Both the position numbers and the translations under genes were made by a program. 64,000 nucleotides of DNA from Rallus limicola. Its lineage: Eukaryota; Chordata; Aves; Gruiformes; Rallidae. The notes beneath the pieces were generated by a model. It did not search any database. It saw nothing but the letters and a program-made list of their open reading frames with translations, and was not told where the DNA came from. Within the stretch, counting starts at the first letter, position 1, and the number at the start of each line of letters is the position of its first letter. The DNA lies in contig JAKCOZ010000314.1 in NCBI GenBank assembly GCA_022605955.1, forward strand, positions 203,607-267,606, written 5' to 3'. Below, piece after piece: positions 33,827 to 46,313 of this stretch.

Positions 33827-36800
33827 ATGCCTTTCAGTCCTAGCTTCTTTACTTTGGGAGTTATTGCTGGACGTTTAGCATGTTTTGAACTGCAGTCTGC
33901 TAGGGCCGAGAAAAGCACCGTAGGAGGTTCCAGGCATGTTCCCTCTTTCCAGGCAAAGGAAAAGGCTGAGAGCCAAAGTGACAGGGTCTGCTTGTGTGTC
34001 CTGTTAGGAGGTTTCAGACAAGCTATGCCTTTCATGCCTAGCTTCTTTACTTTGGGAGTTATTCCTGGACGTTTAGCATGTTTTGAACTGCAGTCTGCTA
34101 GGGCCGAGAAAAGCACCGTAGGAGGTTCCAGGCATGTTCCCTCTTTCCAGGCAAAGGAAAAGGCTGAGAGCCAAAGTGACAGGGTCTGCTTGTGTGTCCT
34201 GTTAGGAGGTTTCAGACAAGCTATGCCTTTCAGTCCTAGCTTCTTTACTTTGGGAGTTATTGCTGGACGTTTAGCATGTTTTGAACTGCAGTCTGCTAGG
34301 GCCGAGAAAAGCACCGTAGGAGGTTCCAGGCATGTTCCCTCTTTCCAGGCAAAGGAAAAGGCTGAGAGCCAAAGTGACAGGGTCTGCTTGTGTGTCCTGT
34401 TAGGAGGTTTCAGACAAGCTATGCCTTTCAGTCCTAGCTTCTTTACTTTGGGAGTTATTGCTGGACGTTTAGCATGTTTTGAACTGCAGTCTGCTAGGGC
34501 CGAGAAAAGCACTGTAGGAGGTAGCAGGTATGTTCCTTCTTTCCAGGCAAAGGAAAAGGCTGAGAGCCAAAGTGACAGGGTCTGCTTGTGTGTCCTGTTA
34601 GGAGGTTTCAGACAAGCTATGCCTTTCAGTCCTAGCTTCATTACTTTGGGAGTTATTGCTGGACGTTTAGCCTGTTTTGAACTGCAGTCTGCTAGGGCCG
34701 AGAAAAGCACCGTAGGAGGTTCCAGGCATGTTCCCTCTTTCCATGCAAAGGAAAAGGCTGAGAGCCAAAGTGACAGGGTCTGCTTGTGTGTCCTGTTAGG
34801 AGGTTTCAGACAAGCTATGCCTTTCAGTCCTAGCTTCTTTACTTTGGGAGTTATTGCTGGACGTTTAGCATGTTTTGAACTGCAGTCTGCTAGGGCCGAG
34901 AAAAGCACTGTAGGAGGTTCCAGGCATGTTCCCTCTTTCCAGGCAAAGGAAAAGGCTGAGAGCCAAAGTGACAGGGTCTGCTTGTGTGTCCTGTTAGGAG
35001 GTTTCAGACAAGCTATGCCTTTCAGTCCTAGCTTCTTTACTTTGGGAGTTATTGCTGGACGTTTAGCATGTTTTGAACTGCAGTCTGCTAGGGCCGAGAA
35101 AAGCACCGTAGGAGGTTCCAGGCATGTTCCCTCTTTCCAGGCAAAGGAAAAGGCTGAGAGCCAAAGTGACAGGGTCTGCTTGTGTGTCCTGTTAGGAGGT
35201 TTCAGACAAGCTATGCCTTTCATGCCTAGCTTCTTGACTTTGGGAGTTATTGCTGGACGTTTAGCATGTTTTGAACTGCAGTCTGCTAGGGCCGAGAAAA
35301 GCACCGTAGGAGGTTCCAGGCATGTTCCCTCTTTCCAGGCAAAGGAAAAGGCTGAGAGCCAAAGTGACAGGGTCTGCTTGTGTGTCCTGTTAGGAGGTTT
35401 CAGACAAGCTATGCCTTTCATGCCTAGCTTCTTTACTTTGGGAGTTATTGCTGGACGTTTAGCATGTTTTGAACTGCAGTCTGCTAGGGCCGAGAAAAGC
35501 ACTGTAAGAGGTAGCAGGTATGTTCCCTCTTTCCATGCAAAGGAAAAGGCTGAGAGCCAAAGTGACAGGGTCTGCTTGTGTGTCCTGTTAGGAGGTTTCA
35601 GACAAGCTATGCCTTTCATGCCTAGCTTCTTTACTTTGGGAGTTATTGCTGGACGTTTAGCATGTTTTGAACTGCAGTCTGCTAGGGCCGAGAAAAGCAC
35701 CGTAGGAGGTTCCAGGCATGTTCCCTCTTTCCAGGCAAAGGAAAAGGCTGAGAGCCAAAGTGACAGGGTCTGCTTGTGTGTCCTGTTAGGAGGTTTCAGA
35801 CAAGCTATGCCTTTCAGTCCTAGCTTCTTTACTTTGGGAGTTATTGCTGGACGTTTAGCATGTTTTGAACTGCAGTCTGCTAGGGCTGAGAAAAGCACCG
35901 TAGGTGGTTCCAGGCATGTTCCCTCTTTCCAGGCAAAGGAAAAGGCTGAGAGCCAAAGTGACAGGGTCTGCTTGTGTGTCCTGTTAGGAGGTTTCAGACA
36001 AGCTATGCCTTTCATGCCTAGCTTCTTTACTTTGGGAGTTATTGCTGGACGTTTAGCATGTTTTGAACTGCAGTCTGCTAGGGCCGAGAAAAGCACTGTA
36101 GGAGGTAGCAGGTATGTTCCCTCTTTCCATGCAAAGGAAAAGGCTGAGAGCCAAAGTGACAGGGTCTGCTTGTGTGTCCTGTTAGGAGGTTTCAGACAAG
36201 CTATGCCTTTCATGCCTAGCTTCTTTACTTTGGGAGTTATTGCTGGACGTTTAGCATGTTTTGAACTGCAGTCTGCTAGGGCCGAGAAAAGCACCGTAGG
36301 AGGTTCCAGGCATGTTCCCTCTTTCCAGGCAAAGGAAAAGGCTGAGAGCCAAAGTGACAGGGTCTGCTTGTGTGTCCTGTTAGGAGGTTTCAGACAAGCT
36401 ATGCCTTTCAGTCCTAGCTTCTTTACTTTGGGAGTTATTGCTGGACGTTTAGCATGTTTTGAACTGCAGTCTGCTAGGGCCGAGAAAAGCACCGTAGGAG
36501 CTTCCAGGCATGTTCCCTCTTTCCAGGCAAAGGAAAAGGCTGAGAGCCAAAGTGACAGGGTCTGCTTGTGTGTCCTGTTAGGAGGTTTCAGACAAGCTAT
36601 GCCTTTCAGTCCTAGCTTCTTTACTTTGGGAGTTATTGCTGGACGTTTAGCATGTTTTGAACTGCAGTCTGCTAGGGCCGAGAAAAGCACCGTAGGAGCT
36701 TCCAGGCATGTTCCCTCTTTCCAGGCAAAGGAAAAGGCTGAGAGCCAAAGTGACAGGGTCTGCTTGTGTGTCCTGTTAGGAGGTTTCAGACAAGCTATGC

Positions 36801-39800
36801 CTTTCAGTCCTAGCTTCTTTACTTTGGGAGTTATTGCTGGACGTTTAGCATGTTTTGAACTGCAGTCTGCTAGGGCCGAGAAAAGCACCGTAGGAGGTTC
36901 CAGGCATGTTCCCTCTTTCCAGGCAAAGGAAAAGGCTGAGAGCCAAAGTGACAGGGTCTGCTTGTGTGTCCTGTTAGGAGGTTTCAGACAAGCTATGCCT
37001 TTCATGCCTAGCTTCTTTACTTTGGGAGTTATTGCTGGACGTTTAGCATGTTTTGAACTGCAGTCTGCTAGGGCCGAGAAAAGCACTGTAGGAGGTAGCA
37101 GGTATGTTCCTTCTTTCCAGGCAAAGGAAAAGGCTGAGAGCCAAAGTGACAGGGTCTGCTTGTGTGTCCTGTTAGGAGGTTTCAGACAAGCTATGCCTTT
37201 CAGTCCTAGCTTCTTTACTTTGGGAGTTATTGCTGGACGTTTAGCATGTTTTGAACTGCAGTCTGCTAGGGCCGAGAAAAGCACCGTAGGAGGTTCCAGG
37301 CATGTTCCCTCTTTCCAGGCAAAGGAAAAGGCTGAGAGCCAAAGTGACAGGGTCTGCTTGTGTGTCCTGTTAGGAGGTTTCAGACAAGCTATGCCTTTCA
37401 GTCCTAGCTTCTTTACTTTGGGAGTTATTGCTGGACGTTTAGCATGTTTTGAACTGCAGTCTGCTAGGGCCGAGAAAAGCACCGTAGGAGCTTCCAGGCA
37501 TGTTCCCTCTTTCCAGGCAAAGGAAAAGGCTGAGAGCCAAAGTGACAGGGTCTGCTTGTGTGTCCTGTTAGGAGGTTTCAGACAAGCTATGCCTTTCAGT
37601 CCTAGCTTCTTTACTTTGGGAGTTATTGCTGGACGTTTAGCATGTTTTGAACTGCAGTCTGCTAGGGCCGAGAAAAGCACCGTAGGAGGTTCCAGGCATG
37701 TTCCCTCTTTCCAGGCAAAGGAAAAGGCTGAGAGCCAAAGTGACAGGGTCTGCTTGTGTGTCCTGTTAGGAGGTTTCAGACAAGCTATGCCTTTCATGCC
37801 TAGCTTCTTTACTTTGGGAGTTATTGCTGGACGTTTAGCATGTTTTGAACTGCAGTCTGCTAGGGCCGAGAAAAGCACTGTAGGAGGTAGCAGGTATGTT
37901 CCTTCTTTCCAGGCAAAGGAAAAGGCTGAGAGCCAAAGTGACAGGGTCTGCTTGTGTGTCCTGTTAGGAGGTTTCAGACAAGCTATGCCTTTCAGTCCTA
38001 GCTTCTTTACTTTGGGAGTTATTGCTGGACGTTTAGCATGTTTTGAACTGCAGTCTGCTAGGGCCGAGAAAAGCACCGTAGGAGGTTCCAGGCATGTTCC
38101 CTCTTTCCAGGCAAAGGAAAAGGCTGAGAGCCAAAGTGACAGGGTCTGCTTGTGTGTCCTGTTAGGAGGTTTCAGACAAGCTATGCCTTTCAGTCCTAGC
38201 TTCTTTACTTTGGGAGTTATTGCTGGACGTTTAGCATGTTTTGAACTGCAGTCTGCTAGGGCCGAGAAAAGCACCGTAGGAGGTTCCAGGCATGTTCCCT
38301 CTTTCCAGGCAAAGGAAAAGGCTGAGAGCCAAAGTGACAGGGTCTGCTTGTGTGTCCTGTTAGGAGGTTTCAGACAAGCTATGCCTTTCATGCCTAGCTT
38401 CTTTACTTTGGGAGTTATTGCTGGACGTTTAGCATGTTTTGAACTGCAGTCTGCTAGGGCCGAGAAAAGCACTGTAGGAGGTTCCAGGCATGTTCCCTCT
38501 TTCCAGGCAAAGGAAAAGGCTGAGAGCCAAAGTGACAGGGTCTGCTTGTGTGTCCTGTTAGGAGGTTTCAGACAAGCTATGCCTTTCAGTCCTAGCTTCT
38601 TTACTTTGGGAGTTATTGCTGGACGTTTAGCATGTTTTGAACTGCAGTCTGCTAGGGCCGAGAAAAGCACTGTAGGAGGTAGCAGGTATGTTCCTTCTTT
38701 CCAGGCAAAGGAAAAGGCTGAGAGCCAAAGTGACAGGGTCTGCTTGTGTGTCCTGTTAGGAGGTTTCAGACAAGCTATGCCTTTCAGTCCTAGCTTCTTT
38801 ACTTTGGGAGTTATTGCTGGACGTTTAGCATGTTTTGAACTGCAGTCTGCTAGGGCCGAGAAAAGCACCGTAGGAGGTTCCAGGCATGTTCCCTCTTTCC
38901 AGGCAAAGGAAAAGGCTGAGAGCCAAAGTGACAGGGTCTGCTTGTGTGTCCTGTTAGGAGGTTTCAGACAAGCTATGCCTTTCAGTCCTAGCTTCTTTAC
39001 TTTGGGAGTTATTGCTGGACGTTTAGCATGTTTTGAACTGCAGTCTGCTAGGGCCGAGAAAAGCACCGTAGGAGGTTCCAGGCATGTTCCCTCTTTCCAG
39101 GCAAAGGAAAAGGCTGAGAGCCAAAGTGACAGGGTCTGCTTGTGTGTCCTGTTAGGAGGTTTCAGACAAGCTATGCCTTTCAGTCCTAGCTTCTTTACTT
39201 TGGGAGTTATTGCTGGACGTTTAGCATGTTTTGAACTGCAGTCTGCTAGGGCCGAGAAAAGCACCGTAGGAGGTTCCAGGCATGTTCCCTCTTTCCATGC
39301 AAAGGAAAAGGCTGAGAGCCAAAGTGACAGGGTCTGCTTGTGTGTCCTGTTAGGAGGTTTCAGACAAGCTATGCCTTTCAGTCCTAGCTTCTTTACTTTG
39401 GGAGTTATTGCTGGACGTTTAGCATGTTTTGAACTGCAGTCTGCTAGGGCCGAGAAAAGCACCGTAGGAGGTTCCAGGCATGTTCCCTCTTTCCAGGCAA
39501 AGGAAAAGGCTGAGAGCCAAAGTGACAGGGTCTGCTTGTGTGTCCTGTTAGGAGGTTTCAGACAAGCTATGCCTTTCAGTCCTAGCTTCTTTACTTTGGG
39601 AGTTATTGCTGGACGTTTAGCATGTTTTGAACTGCAGTCTGCTAGGGCCGAGAAAAGCACCGTAGGAGGTTCCAGGCATGTTCCCTCTTTCCATGCAAAG
39701 GAAAAGGCTGAGAGCCAAAGTGACAGGGTCTGCTTGTGTGTCCTGTTAGGAGGTTTCAGACAAGCTATGCCTTTCAGTCCTAGCTTCTTTACTTTGGGAG

Positions 39801-42340
39801 TTATTGCTGGACGTTTAGCATGTTTTGAACTGCAGTCTTCTAGGGCCGAGAAAAGCACTGTAGGAGGTAGCAGGTATGTTCCTTCTTTCCAGGCAAAGGA
39901 AAAGGCGGAGAGCCAAAGTTACAGGGTCTGCTTGTGTGTCCTGTTAGGAGGTTTCAGACAAGCTATGCCTTTCAGTCCTAGCTTCTTTACTTTGGGAGTT
40001 ATTGCTGGACGTTTAGCATGTTTTGAACTGCAGTCTGCTAGGGCCGAGAAAAGCACTGTAGGAGGTAGCAGGTATGTTCCTTCTTTCCAGGCAAAGGAAA
40101 AGGCTGAGAGCCAAAGTGACAGGGTCTGCTTGTGTGTCCTGTTAGGAGGTTTCAGACAAGCTATGCCTTTCAGTCCTAGCTTCTTTACTTTGGGAGTTAT
40201 TGCTGGACGTTTAGCATGTTTTGAACTGCAGTCTGCTAGGGCCGAGAAAAGCACCGTAGGAGGTTCCAGGCATGTTCCCTCTTTCCAGGCAAAGGAAAAG
40301 GCTGAGAGCCAAAGTGACAGGGTCTGCTTGTGTGTCCTGTTAGGAGGTTTCAGACAAGCTATGCCTTTCAGTCCTAGCTTCTTTACTTTGGGAGTTATTG
40401 CTGGACGTTTAGCATGTTTTGAACTGCAGTCTGCTAGGGCCGAGAAAAGCACTGTAGGAGGTTACAGGTATGTTTCTTCTTTCCAGGCAAAGGAAAAGGC
40501 TGAGAGCCAAAGTGACAGGGTCTGCTTGTGTGTCCTGTTAGGAGGTTTCAGACAAGCTATGCCTTTCAGTCCTAGCTTCTTTACTTTGGGAGTTATTGCT
40601 GGACGTTTAGCATGTTTTGAACTGCAGTCTGCTAGGGCCGAGAAAAGCACCGTAGGAGGTTCCAGGCATGTTCCCTCTTTCCAGGCAAAGGAAAAGGCTG
40701 AGAGCCAAAGTGACAGGGTCTGCTTGTGTGTCCTGTTAGGAGGTTTCAGACAAGCTATGCCTTTCAGTCCTAGCTTCTTTACTTTGGGAGTTATTGCTGG
40801 ACGTTTAGCATGTTTTGAACTGCAGTCTGCTAGGGCCGAGAAAAGCACCGTAGGAGGTTCCAGGCATGTTCCCTCTTTCCAGGCAAAGGAAAAGGCTGAG
40901 AGCCAAAGTGACAGGGTCTGCTTGTGTGTCCTGTTAGGAGGTTTCAGACAAGCTATGCCTTTCAGTCCTAGCTTCTTTACTTTGGGAGTTATTGCTGGAC
41001 GTTTAGCATGTTTTGAACTGCAGTCTGCTAGGGCCGAGAAAAGCACCGTAGGAGCTTCCAGGCATGTTCCCTCTTTCCAGGCAAAGGAAAAGGCTGAGAG
41101 CCAAAGTGACAGGGTCTGCTTGTGTGTCCTGTTAGGAGGTTTCAGACAAGCTATGCCTTTCAGTCCTAGCTTCTTTACTTTGGGAGTTATTGCTGGACGT
41201 TTAGCATGTTTTGAACTGCAGTCTGCTAGGGCCGAGAAAAGCACCGTAGGAGGTTCCAGGCATGTTCCCTCTTTCCAGGCAAAGGAAAAGGCTGAGAGCC
41301 AAAGTGACAGGGTCTGCTTGTGTGTCCTGTTAGGAGGTTTCAGACAAGCTATGCCTTTCAGTCCTAGCTTCTTTACTTTGGGAGTTATTGCTGGACGTTT
41401 AGCATGTTTTGAACTGCAGTCTGCTAGGGCCGAGAAAAGCACTGTAGGAGGTAGCAGGTATGTTTCTTCTTTCCAGGCAAAGGAAAAGGCTGAGAGCCAA
41501 AGTGACAGGGTCTGCTTGTGTGTCCTGTTAGGAGGTTTCAGACAAGCTATGCCTTTCAGTCCTAGCTTCTTTACTTTGGGAGTTATTGCTGGACGTTTAG
41601 CATGTTTTGAACTGCAGTCTGCTAGGGCCGAGAAAAGCACCGTAGGAGGTTCCAGGCATGTTCCCTCTTTCCAGGCAAAGGAAAAGGCTGAGAGCCAAAG
41701 TGACAGGGTCTGCTTGTGTGTCCTGTTAGGAGGTTTCAGACAAGCTATGCCTTTCAGTCCTAGCTTCTTTACTTTGGGAGTTATTGCTGGACGTTTAGCA
41801 TGTTTTGAACTGCAGTCTGCTAGGGCCGAGAAAAGCACCGTAGGAGGTTCCAGGCATGTTCCCTCTTTCCAGGCAAAGGAAAAGGCTGAGAGCCAAAGTG
41901 ACAGGGTCTGCTTGTGTGTCCTGTTAGGAGGTTTCAGACAAGCTATGCCTTTCAGTCCTAGCTTCTTTACTTTGGGAGTTATTGCTGGACGTTTAGCATG
42001 TTTTGAACTGCAGTCTGCTAGGGCCGAGAAAAGCACCGTAGGAGCTTCCAGGCATGTTCCCTCTTTCCAGGCAAAGGAAAAGGCTGAGAGCCAAAGTGAC
42101 AGGGTCTGCTTGTGTGTCCTGTTAGGAGGTTTCAGACAAGCTATGCCTTTCAGTCCTAGCTTCTTTACTTTGGGAGTTATTGCTGGACGTTTAGCATGTT
42201 TTGAACTGCAGTCTGCTAGGGCCGAGAAAAGCACCGTAGGAGGTTCCAGGCATGTTCCCTCTTTCCATGCAAAGGAAAAGGCTGAGAGCCAAAGTGACAG
42301 GGTCTGCTTGTGTGTCCTGTTAGGAGGTTTCAGACAAGCT
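33827..42340. repeat. Region of short local HORs (2 to 5 monomers), 43 monomers
   Basis: No single long period spans this part. Visible short repeats: atg-Y-catgcaaag, atg, agt at 35411 and 36005 (3 monomers, 594 bp); atg-Y, H, gagcttcc, H at 36995-37786, with the next atg-Y at 37787 (4 monomers, 792 bp); catgcaaag monomers at 39173 and 39569 (2 monomers); and a 5-monomer pair at 40361-42340. The catgcaaag allele and the gtcttctagg monomer with aaagttacagg (39767-39964) first become prominent here and recur in every later unit. Private changes include attcctgg (about 34063), cttcattac (about 34638), gcctgttttg (about 34671) and ttcttgac (about 35233). Confidence 0.8.
40361..42340. repeat. Tandem 5-monomer HOR pair (2 x 990 bp)
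   Basis: The order type Y with gtttctt, H, H, gagcttcc, H occurs at 40361-41350 and again at 41351-42340. The first copy's Y block reads ggttacaggtatg, a hybrid of the two monomer types. The second copy's last monomer carries catgcaaag. The second copy leads directly into the gtcttctagg monomer at 42341, so this pair may be the source of the four-monomer ending (H, H, gagcttcc, H-catgcaaag) seen before each later gtcttctagg/aaagttacagg monomer. Confidence 0.83.
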
Positions 42341-45300
42341 ATGCCTTTCAGTCCTAGCTTCTTTACTTTGGGAGTTATTGCTGGACGTTTAGCATGTTTT
42401 GAACTGCAGTCTTCTAGGGCCGAGAAAAGCACTGTAGGAGGTAGCAGGTATGTTCCTTCTTTCCAGGCAAAGGAAAAGACGGAGAGCCAAAGTTACAGGG
42501 TCTGCTTGTGTGTCCTGTTAGGAGGTTTCAGACAAGCTATGCCTTTCATGCCTAGCTTCTTTACTTTGGGAGTTATTGCTGGACGTTTAGCATGTTTTGA
42601 ACTGCAGTCTGCTAGGGCCGAGAAAAGCACTGTAGGAGGTAGCAGGTATGTTCCTTCTTTCCAGGCAAAGGAAAAGGCTGAGAGCCAAAGTGACAGGGTC
42701 TGCTTGTGTGTCCTGTTAGGAGGTTTCAGACAAGCTATGCCTTTCAGTCCTAGCTTCTTTACTTTGGGAGTTATTGCTGGACGTTTAGCATGTTTTGAAC
42801 TGCAGTCTGCTAGGGCCGAGAAAAGCACCGTAGGAGGTTCCAGGCATGTTCCCTCTTTCCAGGCAAAGGAAAAGGCTGAGAGCCAAAGTGACAGGGTCTG
42901 CTTGTGTGTCCTGTTAGGAGGTTTCAGACAAGCTATGCCTTTCAGTCCTAGCTTCTTTACTTTGGGAGTTATTGCTGGACGTTTAGCATGTTTTGAACTG
43001 CAGTCTGCTAGGGCCGAGAAAAGCACCGTAGGAGGTAGCAGGTATGTTCCTTCTTTCCAGGCAAAGGAAAAGGCTGAGAGCCAAAGTGACAGGGTCTGCT
43101 TGTGTGTCCTGTTAGGAGGTTTCAGACAAGCTATGCCTTTCAGTCCTAGCTTCTTTACTTTGGGAGTTATTGCTGGACGTTTAGCATGTTTTGAACTGCA
43201 GTCTGCTAGGGCCGAGAAAAGCACCGTAGGAGGTTCCAGGCATGTTCCCTCTTTCCAGGCAAAGGAAAAGGCTGAGAGCCAAAGTGACAGGGTCTGCTTG
43301 TGTGTCCTGTTAGGAGGTTTCAGACAAGCTATGCCTTTCATGCCTAGCTTCTTTACTTGGGAGTTATTGCTGGACGTTTAGCATGTTTTGAACTGCAGTC
43401 TGCTAGGGCCGAGAAAAGCACCGTAGGAGCTTCCAGGCATGTTCCCTCTTTCCAGGCAAAGGAAAAGGCTGAGAGCCAAAGTGACAGGGTCTGCTTGTGT
43501 GTCCTGTTAGGAGGTTTCAGACAAGCTATGCCTTTCAGTCCTAGCTTCTTTACTTTGGGAGTTATTGCTGGACGTTTAGCATGTTTTGAACTGCAGTCTG
43601 CTAGGGCCGAGAAAAGCACTGTAAGAGGTAGCAGGTATGTTCCCTCTTTCCATGCAAAGGAAAAGGCTGAGAGCCAAAGTGACAGGGTCTGCTTGTGTGT
43701 CCTGTTAGGAGGTTTCAGACAAGCTATGCCTTTCAGTCCTAGCTTCTTTACTTTGGGAGTTATTGCTGACGTTTAGCATGTTTTGAACTGCAGTCTGCTA
43801 GGGCCGAGAAAAGCACCGTAGGAGGTTCCAGGCATGGTCCCTCTTTCCAGGCAAAGGAAAAGGCTGAGAGCCAAAGTGACAGGGTCTGCTTGTGTGTCCT
43901 GTTAGGAGGTTTCAGACAAGCTATGCCTTTCAGTCCTAGCTTCTTTACTTTGGGAGTTATTGCTGGACGTTTAGCATGTTTTGAACTGCAGTCTGCTAGG
44001 GCTGAGAAAAGCACCGTAGAGGTTCCAGGCATGTTCCCTCTTTCCAGGCAAAGGAAAGGCTGAGAGCCAAAGTGACAGGGTCTGCTTGTGTGTCCTGTTA
44101 GGAGGTTTCAGACAAGCTATGCCTTTCATGCCTAGCTTCTTTACTTTGGGAGTTATTGCTGGACGTTTAGCATGTTTTGAACTGCAGTCTGCTAGGCCGA
44201 GAAAAGCACCGTAGGAGGTTCCAGGCATGTTCCCCTCTTTCCATGCAAAGTAAAAGGCTGAGAGCCAAAGTGACAGGGTCTGCTTGTGTGTCCTGTTAGG
44301 AGGTTTCAGACAAGCTATGCCTTTCATGCCTAGCTTCTTTACTTTGGGAGTTATTGCTGGACGTTTAGCAAGTTTTGAACTGCAGTCTGCTAGGGCCGAG
44401 AAAAGCACCGTAGGAGGTTCAGGCATGTTCCCTCTTTCCAGGCAAAGGAAAAGGCTGAGAGCCAAAGTGACAGGGTCTGCTTGTGTGTCCTGTTAGGAGG
44501 TTTCAGACAAGCTATGCCTTTCAGTCCTAGCTTCTTTACTTTGGGAGTTATTGCTGGACGTTTAGCATGTTTTGAACTGCAGTCTGCTAGGGCCGAGAAA
44601 AGCACCGTAGGAGGTTCCAGGCATGTTCCCCCTCTTTCCAGGCAAAGGAAAAGGCTGAGAGCCAAAGTGACGGGTCTGCTTGTGTGTCCTGTTAGGAGGT
44701 TTCAGACAAGCTATGCCTTTCATGCCTAGCTTCTTTACTTTGGGAGTTATTGCTGGACGTTTAGCATGTTTTGAACTGCAGTCTGCTAGGGCCGAGAAAA
44801 GCACCGTAGGAGCTTCCAGGCATGTTCCCTCTTTCCAGGCAAAGGAAAAGGCTGAGAGCCAAAGTGACAGGGTCTGCTTGTGTGTCCTGTTAGGAGGTTT
44901 CAGACAAGCTATGCCTTTCAGTCCTAGCTTCTTTACTTTGGGAGTTATTGCTGGACGTTTAGCATGTTTTGAACTGCAGTCTGCTAGGGCTGAGAAAAGC
45001 ACCGTAGGAGGTTCCAGGCATGTTCCCCTCTTTCCAGGCAAAGGAAAAGGCTGAGAGCCAAAGTGACAGGGTCTGCTTGTGTGTCCTGTTAGGAGGTTTC
45101 AGACAAGCTATGCCTTTCATGCCTAGCTTCTTTACTTTGGGAGTTATTGCTGGACGTTTAGCATGTTTTGAACTGCAGTCTGCTAGGGCCGAGAAAAGCA
45201 CCGTAGGAGGTTCCAGCATGTTCCCTCTTTCCAGGCAAAGGAAAAGGCTGAGAGCCAAAGTGACAGGGTCTGCTTGTGTGTCCTGTTAGGAGGTTTCAGA

Positions 45301-46293
45301 CAAGCTATGCCTTTCATGCCTAGCTTCTTTACTTTGGGAGTTATTGCTGGACGTTTAGCATGTTTTGAACTGCAGTCTGCTAGGGCCGAGAAAAGCACTG
45401 TAGGAGGTAGCAGGTATGTTCCTTCTTTCCAGGCAAAGGAAAAGGCTGAGAGCCAAGTGACAGGGTCTGCTTGTGTGTCCTGTTAGGAGGTTTCAGACAA
45501 GCTATGCCTTTCAGTCCTAGCTTCTTTACTTTGGGAGTTATTGCTGGACGTTTAGCATGTTTTGAACTGCAGTCTGCTAGGGCCGAGAAAAGCACCGTAG
45601 GAGGTTCCAGGCATGTTCCCTCTTTCCAGGCAAAGGAAAAGGCTGAGAGCCAAAGTGACAGGGTCTGCTTGTGTGTCCTGTTAGGAGGTTTCAGACAAGC
45701 TATGCCTTTCAGTCCTAGCTTCTTTACTTTGGGAGTTATTGCTGGACGTTTAGCATGTTTTGAACTGCAGTCTGCTAGGGCCGAGAAAAGCACCGTAGGA
45801 GGTTCCAGGCATGTTCCCTCTTTCCAGGCAAAGGAAAAGGCTGAGAGCCAAAGTGACAGGTCTGCTTGTGTGTCCTGTTAGGAGGTTTCAGACAAGCTAT
45901 GCCTTTCAGTCCTAGCTTCTTTACTTTGGGAGTTATTGCTGGACGTTTAGCATGTTTTGAACTGCAGTCTGCTAGGGCCGAGAAAAGCACCGTAGGAGCT
46001 TCCAGGCATGTTCCCTCTTTCCAGGCAAAGGAAAAGGCTGAGAGCCAAAGTGACAGGGTCTGCTTGTGTGTCCTGTTAGGAGGTTTCAGACAAGCTATGC
46101 CTTTCAGTCCTAGCTTCTTTACTTTGGGAGTTATTGCTGGACGTTTAGCATGTTTTGAACTGCAGTCTGCTAGGGCCGAGAAAGCACCGTAGGAGGTTCC
46201 AGGCATGTTCCCTCTTTCCATGCAAAGGAAAAGGCTGAGAGCCAAAGTGACAGGGTCTGCTTGTGTGTCCTGTTAGGAGGTTTCAGACAAGCT
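42341..46293. repeat. HOR-C unit 1, 20 monomers, internally deleted relative to later units
   Basis: It opens with the gtcttctagg / aagacggag / aaagttacagg monomer, which recurs at 46294 and 54213. Monomers 1-16 follow the order of monomers 1-16 in the next unit, including the gtaagaggtagc-catgcaaag monomer 7 (about 43621), a taaaagg change in monomer 10 (44251) and gcaagttttg in monomer 11. Monomers 17-20 match the last four of the next unit. The simplest reading is that this is the 40-monomer unit without its middle 20, or the ancestor of it. Most of the unit (43358 on) carries one-base indels, listed separately. Confidence 0.83.
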
Positions 46294-46313
46294 ATGCCTT
46301 TCAGTCCTAGCTC
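43358..46313. other. Dense cluster of 15 small homopolymer indels (suspect consensus)
   Basis: Against the 198-bp phase I count losses near 43358 (ttt to tt), 43769, 44019, 44056, 44197, 44420, 44672, 45217, 45456, 45860, 46183 and 46313, and gains of c near 44235, 44630 (two bases) and 45026. The net is -8, which exactly explains the 3,952-bp distance between the aaagttacag marks at 42491 and 46443 (20 monomers would be 3,960). All but one (loss of a in gacaggg, 44672) lie in runs of two to four identical bases. The other 61 kb hold only six such events. This pattern is typical of unpolished long-read sequence, although real decay cannot be excluded. Confidence 0.85.

Noticed and set aside
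11302..39858. A giant - strand gene of about 9,500 residues (also 2365-5208, 6325-11205, 49211-54304, 54365-58762)
   Set aside because: Same reason: mirror frame of the same satellite, ended by chance substitutions or indels.
11363..43381. A giant + strand gene encoding about 10,670 residues as 66-residue repeats (also 167-11236 and 49230-55187)
   Set aside because: The frame exists only because the 198-bp unit is a multiple of three and stop-free in that phase. Recurrent variants mostly change amino acids, the opposite strand is equally open, the array continues past both ends of the frames, and single-base indels and stops break them elsewhere without any other sign of a gene (no splice structure, no unique ends).
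43353..46245. Many short overlapping open frames on both strands between 43.3 and 46.3 kb as small genes
   Set aside because: They are fragments of the same satellite frames produced by the one-base indels in this interval.
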